From contig JAGGSE010000203.1 in the NCBI GenBank assembly GCA_021159225.1, forward strand, positions 1-5,014: DNA of 5,014 nt. Reading direction: 5' to 3'. Each line of letters opens with the position of its first letter. Position 1 is the stretch's first letter. This stretch comes from a bacterium (lineage in GTDB: Bacteria; Patescibacteriota; Minisyncoccia; Minisyncoccales; JAGGSE01). The notes beneath the pieces were generated by a model. The model ran no database searches. It had not been told where the DNA came from and was given only the letters and a program-made list of their open reading frames with translations. Of the stretch, positions 4,279 through 5,014 are shown piece after piece. Made by a program: the position numbers and the translations under genes.

Positions 4279-4863
4279 CTAGCGGAGAACTAAGTCTCTA
4301 CGGGGTGCGGGTACTAATTTTTGCAACTTCAGAGAATATGGCAAAATTGCCTTCAAAAATTTCCTTACTTCATAACGAGAGACATATAAGCAGAAGGTTT
4401 TTGCACTTCTATAACGGTAAATGCTTGTCTTATGAATTCCGATTTTTCGAAGAAGGTTTTTGTCAGTTTCTGCCTCACTTCTTCTGCTATAGACAATTCT
4501 ACAATCGGACTTTAAATCGTTAGCAATTGAACCATCGCCATCGAACCGACCACCAAAGTATGCCTGAATAATTTTACTTTTCCTTAATTTTTTTAAATTA
4601 TTCTTGGCAGCAACAAATTCTCTCAATAAAGGTCTACTATTCACGAATAAATGATTGCGACTAAATTTTATCCTATTGTTTGGAAAAAATTTTCTTAAAA
4701 AATCTCTGAACCTTCTAATCAGCTCAACATCCGTATTACTTAACCCAATCGAACTTGACCACCAGTAACTATCGGCACACCAGAGGCCGAGAATATAAGC
4801 ATCCTCTTCGTCACCGAAGAAATTGCAAAAATTAGTACCCGCACTTCCCACGATGTCACCCAT
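4279..4863 (-). CDS. Intron-encoded LAGLIDADG homing endonuclease
   Basis: Predicted site-specific DNA endonuclease that would spread the host intron by cutting intron-less 16S genes. The 194-residue product has two LAGLIDADG-type helices, AYILGLWCADS (22-32, acidic residue Asp31) and AYFGGRFDGDG (101-111, acidic residue Asp110), so it would act as a monomer with two pseudo-symmetric halves. Each helix is followed by a basic DNA-binding region (for example SNTDVELIRRFRDFLRKFF and SEAETDKNLLRKIGI). The first motif has Ser where Gly is usual. ATG at 4863 is the first start after an in-frame stop; GTG at codon 5 is also possible. The first codons lie in P5, P4 and P6 of the intron, and the last codons (KLVPAPRRDLVLR) read through P6 and the P7 strand, so the protein ends overlap the ribozyme core. 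The frame is intact, so recent mobility is plausible. Confidence 0.88.
   Translation of the reverse strand: MGDIVGSAGTNFCNFFGDEEDAYILGLWCADSYWWSSSIGLSNTDVELIRRFRDFLRKFFPNNRIKFSRNHLFVNSRPLLREFVAAKNNLKKLRKSKIIQAYFGGRFDGDGSIANDLKSDCRIVYSRRSEAETDKNLLRKIGIHKTSIYRYRSAKTFCLYVSRYEVRKFLKAILPYSLKLQKLVPAPRRDLVLR
4305..4844 (-). repeat. 22-bp perfect inverted repeat forming the extended P6 helix
   Basis: Positions 4305-4326 and 4823-4844 are exact reverse complements (beginning GTGCGGG and ending TTGCAA in the plus-strand left arm). They enclose nearly the whole endonuclease gene, and lie between P4 and P7 as P6 should. The arms also encode part of both protein termini. Confidence 0.85.
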
Positions 4864-5014
4864 TCTTTTATTTTAGCATAAAAGAATTTGGGTTTCACCG
4901 TTATGAGCTGGTTTTTCAATCCCGATTACTCGAGAAAGGGTCGTATGCTTTAAAAGCATCAACCATGCAGCACCTGTGCCATTAGTCCTTGTGGGAACTC
5001 CCACCTTTCGGCAG

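Larger units (their letters stand above)
4174..4960 (-). mobile_element. Group I (IA-type) self-splicing intron in 16S rRNA
   Basis: The 787-bp insert splits ATGGTT (E. coli 1055-1060) from GTCGTCAGC (1061-1069). The 5' exon ends in U and the intron ends in G, as group I chemistry requires. Visible elements on the minus strand: P1 with exon GGUU paired to intron GACC, giving the U-G splice pair, with an ATGCTTT/AAAGCAT hairpin in its loop; P2 CTCGA/TCGGG; P3 CCAGC (4907-4911) with GCTGG (4235-4239); P4 CGGTG (4896-4900) with CATCG (4851-4855); P5 ACCC/GGGT plus a 10-bp extension (4862-4887); P6 extended to a perfect 22-bp helix; the P7 strands GAGACTTAG (4290-4298) and GGTATAGTCC (4202-4211); P7.1, P7.2, P8 and P9. 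P7.1 and P7.2 between P7 and P3' point to subgroup IA. A homing endonuclease gene occupies the P6 loop. Confidence 0.9.
3431..5014 (-). rRNA. 16S ribosomal RNA, 3' part (partial at window edge, interrupted by intron)
   Basis: Universally conserved small-subunit blocks appear in order on the minus strand: GGTGCTGCATGG near 4964-4975, GTCGTCAGC (4165-4173), GCGCAACCC, GATGACGCCAAATC, ACAATGG, GAATCGCTAGTAA, GAATACGTCCC, CACCGCCCGTCA and AAGTCGTAACAAGG. Helix 45 is intact (CTAGC-GGAA-GCTGG, keeping the GGAA loop with the dimethyladenosine sites). The exons are 4961-5014 and 3431-4173; the 5' two-thirds of the gene lie beyond the window. Departures from a typical gene are a group I intron after E. 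coli position about 1060, hairpin inserts in helices 39 and 40, a longer helix 44 tip, and a 3' end reading GGATCA-CTCAATTT instead of GGATCA-CCTCCTTA. The 3' end is placed at 3431 by alignment with the usual eight-base tail and is approximate. Confidence 0.95.

Overview
The window looks like chromosomal DNA from a candidate phyla radiation (Patescibacteria) bacterium or a close relative. The reasons are a divergent 16S rRNA gene carrying a self-splicing intron and extra hairpin inserts, very compact protein genes, a 16S gene with its own terminator, a tRNA without an encoded CCA end, and a translation operon with no rplA beside rplK. The phylum is inferred; no database was searched.

Layout. 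Positions 93-2503 hold five minus-strand genes, in order of transcription: an M50 site-2-type protease, secE, nusG, rplK and dcd. SecE has its own consensus promoter, whose -35 box contains the stop codon of the protease gene. Positions 2504-2616 are a divergent promoter region. Positions 2617-2976 hold a plus-strand unit of rpmB (L28), tRNA-Pro(GGG) and a terminator. Positions 2977-3235 carry no convincing gene but several inverted repeats. Positions 3236-3430 are the 16S trailer and its minus-strand terminator. Positions 3431-5014 are the 3' part of a minus-strand 16S rRNA gene, which runs off the right edge. It is interrupted by a 787-bp group I intron (4174-4960) encoding a two-motif LAGLIDADG homing endonuclease, and it has hairpin inserts in helices 39 and 40.

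The most interesting signal combines two independent observations. The 16S 3' end keeps helix 45 and GGATCA, but the CCTCC anti-Shine-Dalgarno core that should follow is replaced by CTCAATTT. Also, rpmB and secE both have promoters with a 17-bp spacer whose -10 box ends exactly nine bases before the start codon, so their mRNAs should be leaderless or nearly so. None of the protein genes has a well-placed GGAGG. Together this suggests a lineage that initiates translation largely without Shine-Dalgarno pairing.

The genes share an information-processing theme: SecE (translocon), NusG (transcription elongation), L11 and L28 (large subunit), 16S rRNA and tRNA-Pro, with dCTP deaminase (nucleotide supply) and a membrane protease in the same cluster.
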